Notes under the pieces: model-generated
What the model saw: the letters and a program-made list of their open reading frames with translations, nothing else
Database searches by the model: none
What the model was told of the DNA's origin: nothing
Origin: Deltaproteobacteria bacterium
Lineage (GTDB): Bacteria; Desulfobacterota; Deferrimicrobia; Deferrimicrobiales; Deferrimicrobiaceae
DNA length: 64,000 nt
Direction of reading: 5' to 3'
Assembly: GCA_021815305.1 (NCBI GenBank)
Contig: JAKAHC010000008.1
Coordinates: 86,155 to 150,154 of the forward strand
Made by a program: the position numbers and the translations under genes
Part shown: positions 48,805 to 58,847 of the stretch, one piece after another
Numbering within the stretch: the stretch's first letter is position 1
Layout of the letters: every line of letters begins with the position of its first letter

Positions 48805-51567
48805 ATGGCATCGAAAAAGGTCTATTTTTTCGGTGGTGGCAAGGCCGAGGGCAGCGGTGCGATGAAGGACATCCTCGGGGGGAAGGGAGCGGGCCTCGCC
48901 GAGATGACCAAACTCGGCATGCCGGTGCCTCCCGGCTTCACCGTCAGCACCGAGGTGTGCGGCCTCTACTGCAAGAACCGCGGAAAGCTGCCGGCCGACG
49001 TGAAGAGGGAGATCGCGGCGAACCTCGCGAAGCTCGAGCGGACCATCGGCAGGAAACTGGGCGACCCGAAAAACCCGCTCCTGGTTTCCGTCCGCTCCGG
49101 CGCCAGGGTCTCCATGCCCGGGATGATGAACACCATCCTCAACCTGGGCCTGAACGACAGGAGCGTCGAGGGGCTGGCCGGAAGGTCCGGGAACCCCCGT
49201 TTTGCGTACGACTCCTACCGGCGCTTCCTGATGATGTTCTCTGAAGTCGTCCTCGGCCTTTCCAGGGGGCGCTTCGAGGATCTCCTCGACGCGAAGAAGC
49301 GGGAGCGGGGCGTTGCCGACGACGTCCTGCTTTCCGCGGACGACATGAAGGAACTCTGCCGGCAGTTCAAGGCGCTGGTCAGGCAGCTCCTGAAGAGGGA
49401 GTTCCCGCAGGACCCCGTGTCGCAGCTCGAGATGGCGCGCGACGCCGTGTTCCGGTCCTGGAACAACGACCGTGCGAAATATTACCGGAGGGCCCACGGG
49501 ATCCCCGGCGATACCGGAACGGCGGCCACCGTCCAGGCGATGGTCTTCGGCAACATGGGGAACGACTCGGCGGCGGGGGTGGGCTTCACGCGGAATCCGT
49601 CGACGGGCGCGAAGGAGCTCTACGGCGAGTACCTCGTCAACGCCCAGGGCGAGGACGTGGCGGCGGGCGTCCGCACGCCGCACCCCATCCGGGACATGAA
49701 GAAGGAGTTTCCGAAAGTCTTCGATCGGCTCGTGCGGATCGCGGGGAAACTCGAGAGCCGTTTCCGGGACGTGCAGGACTTCGAGTTCACGGTGGAGAAC
49801 AACACGCTGTACCTGCTCCAGACTCGCCCCGGGAAGCGCACGGCGGCGGCCGCGGTGAAGATCGCGGTGGACATGGTGAAGGAGAAGCTCATCGCCCGGG
49901 AAGTGGCGCTCTGCCGGCTGGAGCCGCGGCGGATCGACCATCTGCTCCATCCGGTGATCGACCCGAAAGGGAAGTACGAGGTGATCGCCAGAGGTCTCCC
50001 CGCGTCGCCCGGCGCGGCCACCGGGGCGGCGGTGCTCCACGCCGACAGGGCGGTGGAATGGGCCGCCGAGGGGAAGGACGTGATCCTCGTCCGCAAGGAA
50101 ACGGGCCCGGACGACATCCACGGGATGGACGCGGCCCGCGGGATCCTGACGGTGAAAGGCGGGATCACCTCGCACGCCGCCGTGGTCGCCCGGCAGATGG
50201 GCAAGACGTGCATCGCCGGTTGCGAGGCGATCGGGGTGGACGAGGTCATGAGGCGGTTCACGGTCGGAGGGCGGGTCCTCCGGGAAGGGGATTCTCTTTC
50301 CCTCAACGGCGCGACCGGGGAAGTGATCCTCGGGAAGGCGCCTCTGACCGCTCCCAGGCCGGACGGCTCGTTCGGCACCTTCATGTCCTGGGCGGACGCG
50401 GTGCGGCGTCTTTCGGTGCGCGCGAACGCCGACACGCCGAAGGATGCCCGGTGGGCTCGCGAATCCGGCGCCGAGGGGATCGGGCTGTGCCGCACCGAGC
50501 ACATGTTTTTCGCCGAGGACCGGCTCCCCGTCATGCGGGAGATGATCCTTGCGCGGACGGTGGAGGAACGGGAGGCCGCGCTCCAGAAGCTCCTGCCCAT
50601 GCAACGGGAGGACTTCAAGGGGCTGTACCGGGAGATGAAGGGGTATCCGGTGACCATCCGGCTTCTGGATCCGCCCCTGAACGAGTTTCTTCCGGGACGC
50701 GACGATCTGAGGGTCGAGGTGACCAAGCTCGAGCTCATCCACGCGGACCGCTCCATCGTGGAGGAGAAGCGCGTCCTGCTGCAGCGGGTTGAAGAGCTCC
50801 ACGAGTCCAACCCGATGCTCGGATTGAGGGGCTGCCGGCTCGGCATCTGTCATCCCGAGATCACGAAGATGCAGGTGCGCGCCATTTTCGAGGCGGCGTC
50901 CGAGGTGATGCGCGAGGGAATCCGGGTGCAGCCGGAGATCATGGTGCCGCTCGTCAGCATGCGGAGCGAGATGGCGGCGCAGAAGGAGATCATCGTCGCG
51001 GTCGCCGAGGAGACGATGAAGCGGTACAAACGGATGGTCCCGTACGCCGTGGGGACGATGATCGAGCTTCCCCGTGCGGCATTGACCGCAGACGAGATCG
51101 CGCGCGATGCGGAGTTCTTCTCCTTCGGGACGAACGATCTCACCCAGACGACCTACGGGTTCTCCCGGGACGATTCGGGGAAGTTCCTCCGGTACTACAG
51201 GAACCGGTCGGAGCTCTGCCCTCGCTGCGGGCTCAAGCTGGGAAAGGATCTCTCCTGCGAGGCGTGCGGCGTGACCTATCCGAAGCCCCCCGGGAACATC
51301 CTCGATGCCGATGTGTTCGCCACGCTGGACCAGGAAGGGGTGGGGCAACTCATCCGGACGGGGATCCGGAAAGGGCGGGCGATCCGGCCGAACCTCGAAG
51401 TGGGGATCTGCGGCGAGCACGGAGGCGACCCGGAATCGGTCGCGTTCTGTCACCGATCGGGGCTGGACTACGTGTCCTGCTCGCCCTGCAAGGTCCCCGT
51501 TGCCAGGTTGGCGGCGGCCCAGGCGGTTCTGCGGGAAAAGGCGGGCGCCAAGGACAAGACGAAGTAG
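48805..51567 (+). CDS. ppdK: pyruvate phosphate dikinase with a zinc-ribbon-like insertion
   Basis: The 920-residue enzyme interconverts pyruvate, ATP and phosphate with PEP, AMP and pyrophosphate. The order is an N-terminal ATP-grasp domain (VRSGARVSMPGMMNT), a swivelling phosphohistidine domain with catalytic His457 (GGITSHAAVVARQ), and a C-terminal PEP/pyruvate barrel (GIGLCRTEHMFF, LRGCRLGICHPEI, FFSFGTNDLTQTTYGFSRDD). Between GKFLRYY and NILDADVFATLDQEGVG it carries about 30 extra residues with Cys805/808 and Cys818/821 (CPRCG ... CEACG), a possible zinc ribbon next to the active-site barrel. Ordinary PPDKs have only a short linker there. Confidence 0.95.
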   Translation: MASKKVYFFGGGKAEGSGAMKDILGGKGAGLAEMTKLGMPVPPGFTVSTEVCGLYCKNRGKLPADVKREIAANLAKLERTIGRKLGDPKNPLLVSVRSGARVSMPGMMNTILNLGLNDRSVEGLAGRSGNPRFAYDSYRRFLMMFSEVVLGLSRGRFEDLLDAKKRERGVADDVLLSADDMKELCRQFKALVRQLLKREFPQDPVSQLEMARDAVFRSWNNDRAKYYRRAHGIPGDTGTAATVQAMVFGNMGNDSAAGVGFTRNPSTGAKELYGEYLVNAQGEDVAAGVRTPHPIRDMKKEFPKVFDRLVRIAGKLESRFRDVQDFEFTVENNTLYLLQTRPGKRTAAAAVKIAVDMVKEKLIAREVALCRLEPRRIDHLLHPVIDPKGKYEVIARGLPASPGAATGAAVLHADRAVEWAAEGKDVILVRKETGPDDIHGMDAARGILTVKGGITSHAAVVARQMGKTCIAGCEAIGVDEVMRRFTVGGRVLREGDSLSLNGATGEVILGKAPLTAPRPDGSFGTFMSWADAVRRLSVRANADTPKDARWARESGAEGIGLCRTEHMFFAEDRLPVMREMILARTVEEREAALQKLLPMQREDFKGLYREMKGYPVTIRLLDPPLNEFLPGRDDLRVEVTKLELIHADRSIVEEKRVLLQRVEELHESNPMLGLRGCRLGICHPEITKMQVRAIFEAASEVMREGIRVQPEIMVPLVSMRSEMAAQKEIIVAVAEETMKRYKRMVPYAVGTMIELPRAALTADEIARDAEFFSFGTNDLTQTTYGFSRDDSGKFLRYYRNRSELCPRCGLKLGKDLSCEACGVTYPKPPGNILDADVFATLDQEGVGQLIRTGIRKGRAIRPNLEVGICGEHGGDPESVAFCHRSGLDYVSCSPCKVPVARLAAAQAVLREKAGAKDKTK

Positions 51568-51625
51568 CTGTTATCAGGAATGGGTTCCCCTGGGGCGGCC
51601 CATGTGCCAGGCCGTATTTTCTTCC

Positions 51626-51654
51626 TTTACTTTCCCCGAAGAACACCATATATT
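51626..51654 (+). promoter_or_regulatory. sigma70-type promoter of the smc-ftsY group
   Basis: TTTACT (51626-51631) and TATATT (51649-51654) with 17-base spacing sit in the AT-rich gap after ppdK, with a leader of about 65 bases to the smc ATG. Confidence 0.6.
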
Positions 51655-51726
51655 GCGTCCAACGGGCGATAGGTCCACAGGATGTTGAGGTTTGCCCATT
51701 CCGCGCGGACCGGGGACCGGGAATCG

Positions 51727-54700
51727 ATGCGACTGAAACGGCTGGAACTCATCGGCTTCAAGTCGTTCTACGACAAGACGTCGTTTGATTTTTCGGACGG
51801 GATTTCCGCGATCGTTGGGCCCAACGGGTGCGGCAAGTCGAACATCGTCGACGCGATCCGCTGGGTTCTCGGGGAACACGCTCCTTCCTACCTCCGCAGC
51901 AAGGCTCTCGAGGACGTCATCTTCGCCGGATCCGATGCCGCCGGTCCCCTCGGGATGGCCGAAGTCACGCTCACTTTCACCAACGACGACGGAAACGCCC
52001 CTCCGGGGTACGAATCGTACTCCGAGATCGCGGTGGCCCGCCGGACCTTCCGGGACGGGGAGAGCGAATTCCTCATCAACAAGGTCCCGTGCCGGCTCAA
52101 GGACATCGCGGAGCTTTTCCTGGACACGGGCGCCGGCGCGCGCGGGTATGCCATCGTCGGGCAGGGCAAGGTCGGCGAGATCGTCAAGGCCCGTCCGGAC
52201 GAAAAGCGCTTCATCATCGAGGAGGCGGCGGGTGTCGCCAAGTTTCGGGTCCGCCGGAAAGAGGCGGAGAGGAAGATGGAGAGCGCCCGGCAGAACCTTG
52301 CCCGGGTCAAGGACATCCTCGAAGAGGTGAGGCGTCAGATCGGTTCCCTTGAACGACAGGTCCGCAAGGCGGAGCGGTACAGAACCCTCCGGTCGGAACT
52401 GCGGACCCTGGACCTGCGGGTCGCCTCCCGCCGCCAGAGGCGCCTGGCGGAGGAGTGCGAGGCCTCGCGGGCGGCTCTCGTCGGGATCGAGGACATCCTC
52501 CTCGGCGCAAGGGCCGACCTAGCCCGCATGGAGTCCGACCGGGAAGAGGTCCGCGTGCGGCAGGCGGAGAGGGAACGGGCGCTCTCGGATCTTCGCGAGG
52601 AGCACGTCCGCCTCAAGGAAGACGTCGCCCGCAGGGAGGCGGAGAGGGAAGGGCTGCTCGCGCAGGCGGACCAGCTCCTCCGGATGGCGGCGGAAGCGGA
52701 CGGGGAGATCGCGGCCCTCGGGGAGGAGATTGCCGGACTCGACACCCGCCTCCGGGAAGGGGGCGAAGAGGCGGCGTTGCGGAAGGAAGATCTCTCGCGG
52801 ACGCGGCGGCGGTGGGAGGAGGAGAAGGCGGGGCTTTCGGCGGCCCGGGAGGAGTACCAGCGCGTCCAGGAGACGGCGGAGCGCACCAAGTCCGATCTCA
52901 TGGTGCGCGTTTCCCAGCACTCCAATGCGCGTTTCGGCGCCGAGGCCCTTTCCCGGCGCATCGAGGAGGCGCAGCGCGTGCTGGCGCGTCTCGCGGAACG
53001 CATCGGCGAGGCGGAAGCGTCGGTGGAGAAGGCGGCGGCGGAGTACGAGGCGGCGGCGGCGGCCGAAGCGTCGACGCGGGACCTCCTTGGCGCAGCGGAA
53101 CGTGTCTGGGAGGAAACGGGGGCCAGGCTCTTGTCGACGAACGCCCGGCTCGAGGCGGTGGTAGAGGCTGCGCGGAGGGCCGAGGGAGAGCTCCAATCCG
53201 CGGAATCGCGGGTCTCCACGCTTTCGGCGGTCTACGAGCAGCGGGAATGGGCCTCCACCGGGGCGCGCGCCGTCCTGCAGCACTTCAGCAACGGCGGGTC
53301 GCAGGGGAACCCCGATCCGGGGATCTACGGGATCATGGGCGATCTGATCGAGACCGATGCGGCGTACGAAAAGGCGGTGGAGGCGGTCCTCGGAGAGCGG
53401 ATGCAGTCGGTGGTGGTCCGTGACCACGCAGAAGGGCTCTCGGCCATCCATTATCTCAAGGAGTCCCAAGGGGGACGGGGGGCTTTCGTCCCCGTCGTGC
53501 TCCGTACGCGCGAGGAGGGAACGCCCTACCTCGGGGAAGAGGGGGTCGTCGCGCCTCTTACCGAGGTCGTACAGGCGCCCCCGGAATGCCGCGGCCTCAT
53601 CCAGGGCATGCTCGGAGGGACGCTGCTGGTGCGCACCCTCGACACGGCGATCCGGCTGTGGAACCGCAACGGGGTGTGGAACTCGTACGTGACGCTCGAC
53701 GGCGACGTCGTGACCGCGGAAGGGACGCTCATCGGGGGGGGCCAGGGGCAGGGGGAGGCGGGAATCCTCGCCCGCAAGCGGGAGATCCGGGAGCTTTCGC
53801 GGGAGATCGGGGAATTGCGCGGCCGCAGGGACCGCTTGAGAAGGGACGAGGAGGAGGTCCGGCGCGATCGGGCGGAGCAGGAGGAGCGGCTCGCCGGGAT
53901 GTTCCGGCGCCGGGAGGAGGCGCGGGCGGCGTATACGGCGGCCGAAAGGGAACGCGCCGTCCTCTCGGAGACCCTCGCCCAGGCGCGTGCGGTCCGCGAC
54001 GGGCGAGTCCAGGAGGAGACGTTCCTCCGCGGGGAGCTGGCCCGGACGACGCAGGAGCTTGCCGTCTCCCTCGATGCGGTCCGTGCGTCGGAAGAGGCAC
54101 AGGGGCTGGAGGAAGAACGGACCCGGGCGATGCTCGCAAACCTGGAGGCGAAGCGTGCCGCGATGGAGGAGGCGATGGAGCGGGTCCATGCCGCGGAAAT
54201 CGCCCACAGCGGACTCGACGAGAAGGACCGTGCCTCCGCCGTCCTGATCTCGTCCCTGGCGGAGCAGGTGGAGGGCAAGAGAAGGGCCCTCGCGGAACGT
54301 CGCCAGCGGAAGTCGGTCCACGAGTCGTCGTATGCCGCCCTCGGCGAAACGATACGGACGGGGCGGGATGCGATCGGGCGCGCCGCCGCATCCCTCGCTG
54401 CCCTGCAGGAGCGGATCGAAGAGCGGGTCGCGGACCTCTCGGGATTCGCGGTCGGCCTCGCGGGGATCGAGGATGCGCTCCGGGAGGCGCGGCGCCGCGA
54501 GGCGGGCGGGATCGAGCGCCAGTCGGCGGAACGCCTGCGGCTCCAGCGGGCCGAAATGGACATCGCCGCGCTGGAAGGCCTCGTCCACCAGCGGTACGAA
54601 GTGCGCTTGTCCGACCTTCCGGCTTCGGAGGCCGACCTCACGGCGGGGGGAGCCGAAGAGGGCTTCGAAGCGATGGAAGCGCGCGCCGAGGAGCTTCGGG

Positions 54701-55311
54701 AGCGCATGGCGTCCATGGGGGAGGTGAACCTTGCGTCCATCGAGGAGCACCAGGAGCTTTCCGGCAGGCACGCATTCCTGACCTCCCAGAAGGAAGACCT
54801 GGAAAAGTCCCTGGACGACCTGGCGAAGGCGATCCAGAGAATCAACCGGACCACGCGGGAGCGTTTCGCGAAGACCTTCGAAGAGATCAACGGAACGTTC
54901 TCCGAGCTCTTCCCCCGGCTTTTCCACGGCGGGCGAGCCCAGCTCCGGCTCGTCGACGAGGAGAACCTGCTCGAATCCGGCGTGGAGATCTTCGTCCAAC
55001 TGCCCGGGAAGAAGCCCCTCTCGCTCGACCTGCTGTCCGGCGGGGAAAGCGCTCTGACGGCCATCAGCCTCATTTTCTCCATTTTTCTCGTGAAGCCTTC
55101 CCCCTTCTGCCTGCTGGACGAGGTCGATGCGCCGCTGGACGACGCGAATGTGGACCGGTTCAACAACCTGGTCCGGGAAATGTCCTCGAGGTATCAGTTC
55201 CTCCTCATCACCCACAACAAGCGGACGATGGAGCTCGCGGACGTTCTCTACGGGATCACGATGGAGAAGGCCGGCATCTCGAAGACCGTCTCCGTGAAGC
55301 TTTCCAACTGA
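51727..55311 (+). CDS. smc: chromosome segregation ATPase SMC
   Basis: The 1194-residue protein has the N-terminal Walker A GPNGCGKS (31-38), long coiled coils (about 170-500 and 665-1010), a central hinge (about 505-655, GIYGIMGDLIETDAAYEKAVEAV) and the C-terminal ABC signature LSGGESALTAISL with Walker B FCLLDEVDAPLDD. It condenses and segregates DNA with ScpAB, which are not in this window. ATG 51727 gives the standard RLKRLELIGFKSF start; the frame is open further upstream without family similarity. Confidence 0.97.
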   Translation: MRLKRLELIGFKSFYDKTSFDFSDGISAIVGPNGCGKSNIVDAIRWVLGEHAPSYLRSKALEDVIFAGSDAAGPLGMAEVTLTFTNDDGNAPPGYESYSEIAVARRTFRDGESEFLINKVPCRLKDIAELFLDTGAGARGYAIVGQGKVGEIVKARPDEKRFIIEEAAGVAKFRVRRKEAERKMESARQNLARVKDILEEVRRQIGSLERQVRKAERYRTLRSELRTLDLRVASRRQRRLAEECEASRAALVGIEDILLGARADLARMESDREEVRVRQAERERALSDLREEHVRLKEDVARREAEREGLLAQADQLLRMAAEADGEIAALGEEIAGLDTRLREGGEEAALRKEDLSRTRRRWEEEKAGLSAAREEYQRVQETAERTKSDLMVRVSQHSNARFGAEALSRRIEEAQRVLARLAERIGEAEASVEKAAAEYEAAAAAEASTRDLLGAAERVWEETGARLLSTNARLEAVVEAARRAEGELQSAESRVSTLSAVYEQREWASTGARAVLQHFSNGGSQGNPDPGIYGIMGDLIETDAAYEKAVEAVLGERMQSVVVRDHAEGLSAIHYLKESQGGRGAFVPVVLRTREEGTPYLGEEGVVAPLTEVVQAPPECRGLIQGMLGGTLLVRTLDTAIRLWNRNGVWNSYVTLDGDVVTAEGTLIGGGQGQGEAGILARKREIRELSREIGELRGRRDRLRRDEEEVRRDRAEQEERLAGMFRRREEARAAYTAAERERAVLSETLAQARAVRDGRVQEETFLRGELARTTQELAVSLDAVRASEEAQGLEEERTRAMLANLEAKRAAMEEAMERVHAAEIAHSGLDEKDRASAVLISSLAEQVEGKRRALAERRQRKSVHESSYAALGETIRTGRDAIGRAAASLAALQERIEERVADLSGFAVGLAGIEDALREARRREAGGIERQSAERLRLQRAEMDIAALEGLVHQRYEVRLSDLPASEADLTAGGAEEGFEAMEARAEELRERMASMGEVNLASIEEHQELSGRHAFLTSQKEDLEKSLDDLAKAIQRINRTTRERFAKTFEEINGTFSELFPRLFHGGRAQLRLVDEENLLESGVEIFVQLPGKKPLSLDLLSGGESALTAISLIFSIFLVKPSPFCLLDEVDAPLDDANVDRFNNLVREMSSRYQFLLITHNKRTMELADVLYGITMEKAGISKTVSVKLSN

Positions 55312-55341
55312 GCCGGCGGGCGACCGACCGGCGACTTCACC

Positions 55342-56277
55342 TTGACCGGACCGAACGCAACTTCCCGCGGCGCGTTCTTCACCCGGCTGAAAGCCGGGCT
55401 CGCGAAGACGCGCGAACTCCTCTTCATGAACGTGGAGGCGATCGCCCGCGGCATCGGGCCGGTCGACGAGAAGGTGCTGACCGACCTCGAGGAGGCCCTC
55501 ATCCTTTCGGATGCGGGGGCGGAACTCGCCGCGGAGTACGCGGAGACGCTGCGCGCGGTGTGGCGCCGGGGAGAGCTTCCCGACGTGGATGCCCTTCGCG
55601 CCCGCTTGAGGAAAATGGTGGCGGAGACCCTGGCCACCCGGATGGTTCCCCTCGTCGTGGTGCCTCCGTATCCCTTCGTCGTGCTGGTGGTAGGCGTCAA
55701 CGGGGCGGGAAAGACGACCACCATCGGCAAGATGGCGGGCTGGCTGCGATTATCGGGCCACACGGTCCTCCTGGCGGCGGCGGACACCTTCCGCGCCGCG
55801 GCCATCGAGCAGCTCGGAGTTTGGGCGGAGCGCGCGGGGGCGGACATCGTGAAGCACAAGGAGGGCGCCGACTCCTCCGCCGTGGCCTTCGACGCGGTAC
55901 GCGCGGCGAAAGCGCGGGGAACGCACGTCGTGCTCGTGGACACGGCGGGGCGGCTTCACACCAAGTCCCACCTGATGGAAGAGGTGCGGAAAGTGGTGCG
56001 GGTCGTCGGGAAAGAGATCCCCGGCGCCCCGCACGAGGTGCTGCTGGTCCTGGACGCCACCAACGGCCGCAACGCCATCGCCCAGGCGCGTACGTTCCAG
56101 GAGTTCACGGGAGTCACGGGGATGGCCCTGACCAAGCTCGACGGGACCGCGAAGGGGGGAGTCGTCCTTTCGGTCACGCGGGAGATCGGGGCCCCGATCC
56201 GCTTCGTCGGCGTGGGAGAGAAGCCGGAGGACCTGCGCCCCTTCGACGCGGAGAGTTTCGCCGAGGCGCTTTTCTGA
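55342..56277 (+). CDS. ftsY: signal recognition particle receptor FtsY
   Basis: The 311-residue SRP GTPase has a short N-terminal region, the NG domain with P-loop GVNGAGKTTT (118-127), ADTFRAAAIEQL, DTAGRLHT, TKLDGTAKGG and the closing VGVGEKPEDLRPFD. It docks ribosome-nascent chain complexes to the membrane translocon. The acidic A domain of enteric FtsY is missing, as usual outside enterics. Translation is assigned to TTG 55342. It follows smc by 30 bases; smc-ftsY pairing is frequent. Confidence 0.95.
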   Translation: MTGPNATSRGAFFTRLKAGLAKTRELLFMNVEAIARGIGPVDEKVLTDLEEALILSDAGAELAAEYAETLRAVWRRGELPDVDALRARLRKMVAETLATRMVPLVVVPPYPFVVLVVGVNGAGKTTTIGKMAGWLRLSGHTVLLAAADTFRAAAIEQLGVWAERAGADIVKHKEGADSSAVAFDAVRAAKARGTHVVLVDTAGRLHTKSHLMEEVRKVVRVVGKEIPGAPHEVLLVLDATNGRNAIAQARTFQEFTGVTGMALTKLDGTAKGGVVLSVTREIGAPIRFVGVGEKPEDLRPFDAESFAEALF

Positions 56278-56290
56278 CCTCGCCCTCCGC

Positions 56291-57925
56291 ATGATCGACC
56301 TTCTCTTCCTCCAGGTCATCGGGGGAGTCCTCCTCCTGCTCTACGGGATCCGTCTCACGGGGCAGGGGTTCGAACTGGCTTTTTCCTCCGCGATGCGCCG
56401 GGCGTGGTCCACCGCGGGGAGGGACAGGGCAAGGGCTTTCGCCGCAGGGGTCGCCGGGACCGCCGCGCTGCAGAGTTCAGGGGCTCTGGTCACCCTGCTG
56501 ATCTCTTTCGCCCAGGTGGCGACCCTCCCGCTCGGGCGGTCGCTGACCATCGTGCTCGGAGCCGATCTCGGATCGACGCTGACCGTTCAGATCCTTTCCT
56601 TCCGGATCTACCAGTACGCCTTCCCGGTGCTTTCCGTCGGGGTCGCCCTGTTCCTGTGGGGGGGAAAAGGGAAGGTCCGGGCCGCGGGCCAGGGGATCCT
56701 GGGGTTCGCCTTCGTCCTGCTGGCGCTGCGGTTCCTCGCCGGCGCCGCCGGGGGGTTCGGGCGCATCGAGGGATTGAGGATCCTGATGTCGGAACTCTCC
56801 GGCGCCCCCGTCACCGGGTTCGTGATGGGAGGGGTCCTTGCCGCGCTGTTCCAGAGCGGTACCGCGGTGATGATCCTGTTGATCGCGTTCGCCCACCAGG
56901 GGATCCTCGAACCCGCCGCGGTGCTCCCCCTGGTTCTCGGGGCGAATGTCGGAGGCACCTCCGTGGCCTTCGTGGCCGCGTCGGGTCTGGCGGTGGAGGG
57001 GAAGCGCGTCGCCTGGGGCCACCTGGCGATGAAAGCCATGGGAACCCTTCTTTTCCTCCCGGCGCTCCCGCTCGCCCTGCGCGCGGTCTCTTCAGTGTCC
57101 ACCGATGGAGCCCACCTGGTGGCGAACGCCCACACCCTGTTCAACCTGGCCCTCGCCGTCCTCTTTTTCCCTTTCGTGGACAGGATCGCCATGGCGCTGG
57201 CGCGCCTTCTTCCCGAGCAGAAGAGAAGCGCTCCCCGCGGACGGCCGGTGTACCTCGACCGGCGGCATCTCCCGGTAGCGGGCGCCGCGCTCGGACAGGT
57301 CGCACGGGAGATCGTCCGGATGGCGGACATGATCCAGGAGATGCTGGAGGACGCAGAGGAGGCGATCTGCGGGAGGGGCATGGCGGGGATCGAGCGGATT
57401 GCGCGCGCGGACGATGACATCGACCGGCTGACGAGAGAGATCAAGGTGTTCCTGTCGACGATGGGAGAGGGCGCCCTGGGCCCGGAGGACACCCGGCGCG
57501 CCGTGGAGTACATCGCCATCGTCACCGACCTCGAGAACATCGGCGACCTCGTGGACAAGACGGTGTCGGACCATCTCCGGAGGCTCTCGGAGCGGGGCCA
57601 GAGGTTTTCGAAGGAAGGGGTCCTGGAGATCCGGGCGTTCCTGTTGGAGGTGGAATCGCTCTACCGCGAGACGATTTCCGCTTTCGTTTCGCGGGACCCG
57701 AACGCGGCGAGGAACGTCATCGGGCGCCGGAAGGAGATCGGCGCCCGCGAACGGGAGTTCCGGATCGCCCACATACGGCGCCTGCAACAGGGCACCCCCG
57801 AGTCGCTCGAGACGAGCGCCGCCCACCTGGACATCCTTTCTTCCTGGAAAGGGATCGCGTCCCATTGCGGCGCCGTCGCCGACGCCGTCCTCCGGCTGGG
57901 AGAAGGGGCGGCCATTCAGCATTGA
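56291..57925 (+). CDS. Na+/phosphate cotransporter family protein (NptA-like) with PhoU-like domain
   Basis: In this 544-residue protein, residues 1-305 are membrane-embedded with two inverted Na/Pi repeats, marked by LQSSGALVTLLIS and FQSGTAVMILLIA plus GADLGST and GANVGGTS. Residues about 335-540 are helical and PhoU-like (IVRMADMIQEMLEDAEEA; YIAIVTDLENIGDLVDK). It probably imports phosphate (or another anion) with sodium, the PhoU part modulating flux. The start ATG 56291 lies 13 bases after the ftsY stop. Confidence 0.87.
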   Translation: MIDLLFLQVIGGVLLLLYGIRLTGQGFELAFSSAMRRAWSTAGRDRARAFAAGVAGTAALQSSGALVTLLISFAQVATLPLGRSLTIVLGADLGSTLTVQILSFRIYQYAFPVLSVGVALFLWGGKGKVRAAGQGILGFAFVLLALRFLAGAAGGFGRIEGLRILMSELSGAPVTGFVMGGVLAALFQSGTAVMILLIAFAHQGILEPAAVLPLVLGANVGGTSVAFVAASGLAVEGKRVAWGHLAMKAMGTLLFLPALPLALRAVSSVSTDGAHLVANAHTLFNLALAVLFFPFVDRIAMALARLLPEQKRSAPRGRPVYLDRRHLPVAGAALGQVAREIVRMADMIQEMLEDAEEAICGRGMAGIERIARADDDIDRLTREIKVFLSTMGEGALGPEDTRRAVEYIAIVTDLENIGDLVDKTVSDHLRRLSERGQRFSKEGVLEIRAFLLEVESLYRETISAFVSRDPNAARNVIGRRKEIGAREREFRIAHIRRLQQGTPESLETSAAHLDILSSWKGIASHCGAVADAVLRLGEGAAIQH

Positions 57926-58015
57926 TTCCGGGATGTTGTCGGGGTATTCTCAATCATTACCCTGCACCTGCAGAGTTCGGGCGGGATTCGAAAACGCGGA
58001 GGAGAACCCAACGGG

Positions 58016-58240
58016 ATGGGCGAAGAGCCGTTCGTACTCATCGAGAAAAAGATCAGCGACCTGATCCATGTCGTGGCCGCGCTGAAGAAGGAGAAGGAGG
58101 CACTCGCCGCGGAGCTGGCGCGGAAAGACGGGGAAGTGAAGGATCTGTCCAGGAAATTGTCCGACATGACCCGGGAGCGCGGCGAAGTGAAGGACCGGGT
58201 GGAAAAGATCCTTTCGCGCCTGGACGCCATTGAGTTGTAG
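58016..58240 (+). CDS. small coiled-coil protein, ZapB-like
   Basis: The 74-residue protein is almost entirely one predicted coiled coil (KKEKEALAAELARKDGEVKDL and following heptads). GGAGGAG precedes the ATG by about 10 bases. Its place immediately before zapA makes a divisome role like ZapB likely, but coiled coils give weak homology evidence, so the name is an inference from context and size. Confidence 0.7.
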   Translation: MGEEPFVLIEKKISDLIHVVAALKKEKEALAAELARKDGEVKDLSRKLSDMTRERGEVKDRVEKILSRLDAIEL

Positions 58241-58273
58241 GCGACGGGCGGTATAATGGGGTAGGATTTCACG

Positions 58274-58645
58274 GTGAACCGGTTCGACGTCAACATCGCC
58301 GGGTACGCGCTGACCGTCCAGACCGAGCGGTCGGCCGAACACATGAGGTTGCTGGCGGAGACGTTGAACGAAAAGGTCCGGGAGATCCAGAAGACCGGCG
58401 GCACGGCGAATTACCTGAACATCGTCATGCTGGCGGCGATGGAGTTGGCGGACGAGGTGATCACCACCGGAGGCCGGATTCGGGAGGCCGCAAAGTTCGA
58501 GGACGAGGTCCGCAGGCTGGACGAGGAAGTCCGACGGCTCCGTCGGGAATGCGAAGAGGTGCGGACGGAGAGGGAAAGCCTGAAGGACCGGCTGGACCGG
58601 AGAAGCCGGGAGCTCCTGGCGACCCTGGAGAACGCACTGAAATAG
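58274..58645 (+). CDS. zapA: cell division protein ZapA
   Basis: The 123-residue protein begins NRFDVNIAGYALTVQTERSAEHMRLLAETLNEKV as typical ZapA, followed by a long C-terminal coiled coil (EDEVRRLDEEVRRLRREC). ZapA bundles FtsZ filaments at mid-cell. It starts at GTG 58274. The order zapA, 6S RNA, 5-formyl-THF cyclo-ligase is conserved in many proteobacteria and supports all three calls. Confidence 0.9.
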   Translation: MNRFDVNIAGYALTVQTERSAEHMRLLAETLNEKVREIQKTGGTANYLNIVMLAAMELADEVITTGGRIREAAKFEDEVRRLDEEVRRLRRECEEVRTERESLKDRLDRRSRELLATLENALK

Positions 58646-58670
58646 GCGCGGCAGAAGAAGATCGCTCCTT

Positions 58671-58847
58671 GCCCCTGCCGTGCGCGTGATCGGCGGGAGA
58701 GTTTGAGCCAACGCAATAAGAAGGGGATCCCATCCCGGCGACGGTGCGCGCCCCCTTGACCGAGGGGATGCCTGAAGCCGCCACATAGGGAACCCACCTG
58801 GTGAAAGCCAGGTTCAACTCGAACGGCGACACGGCACACGCAGGGGC
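58671..58847 (+). ncRNA. ssrS: 6S RNA
   Basis: A region of about 177 bases between zapA and the cyclo-ligase gene starts GCCCCTGC (58671-58678) and ends GCAGGGGC (58840-58847), which pair as the closing stem. Inside, the 3' half has the 6S-like series ending GGTTCAACTCGAACGGCGAC, and a long interrupted hairpin with an open central part is possible. 6S RNA mimics an open promoter, binds sigma70 RNA polymerase and tunes stationary-phase transcription. The exact ends are estimates. Confidence 0.8.
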
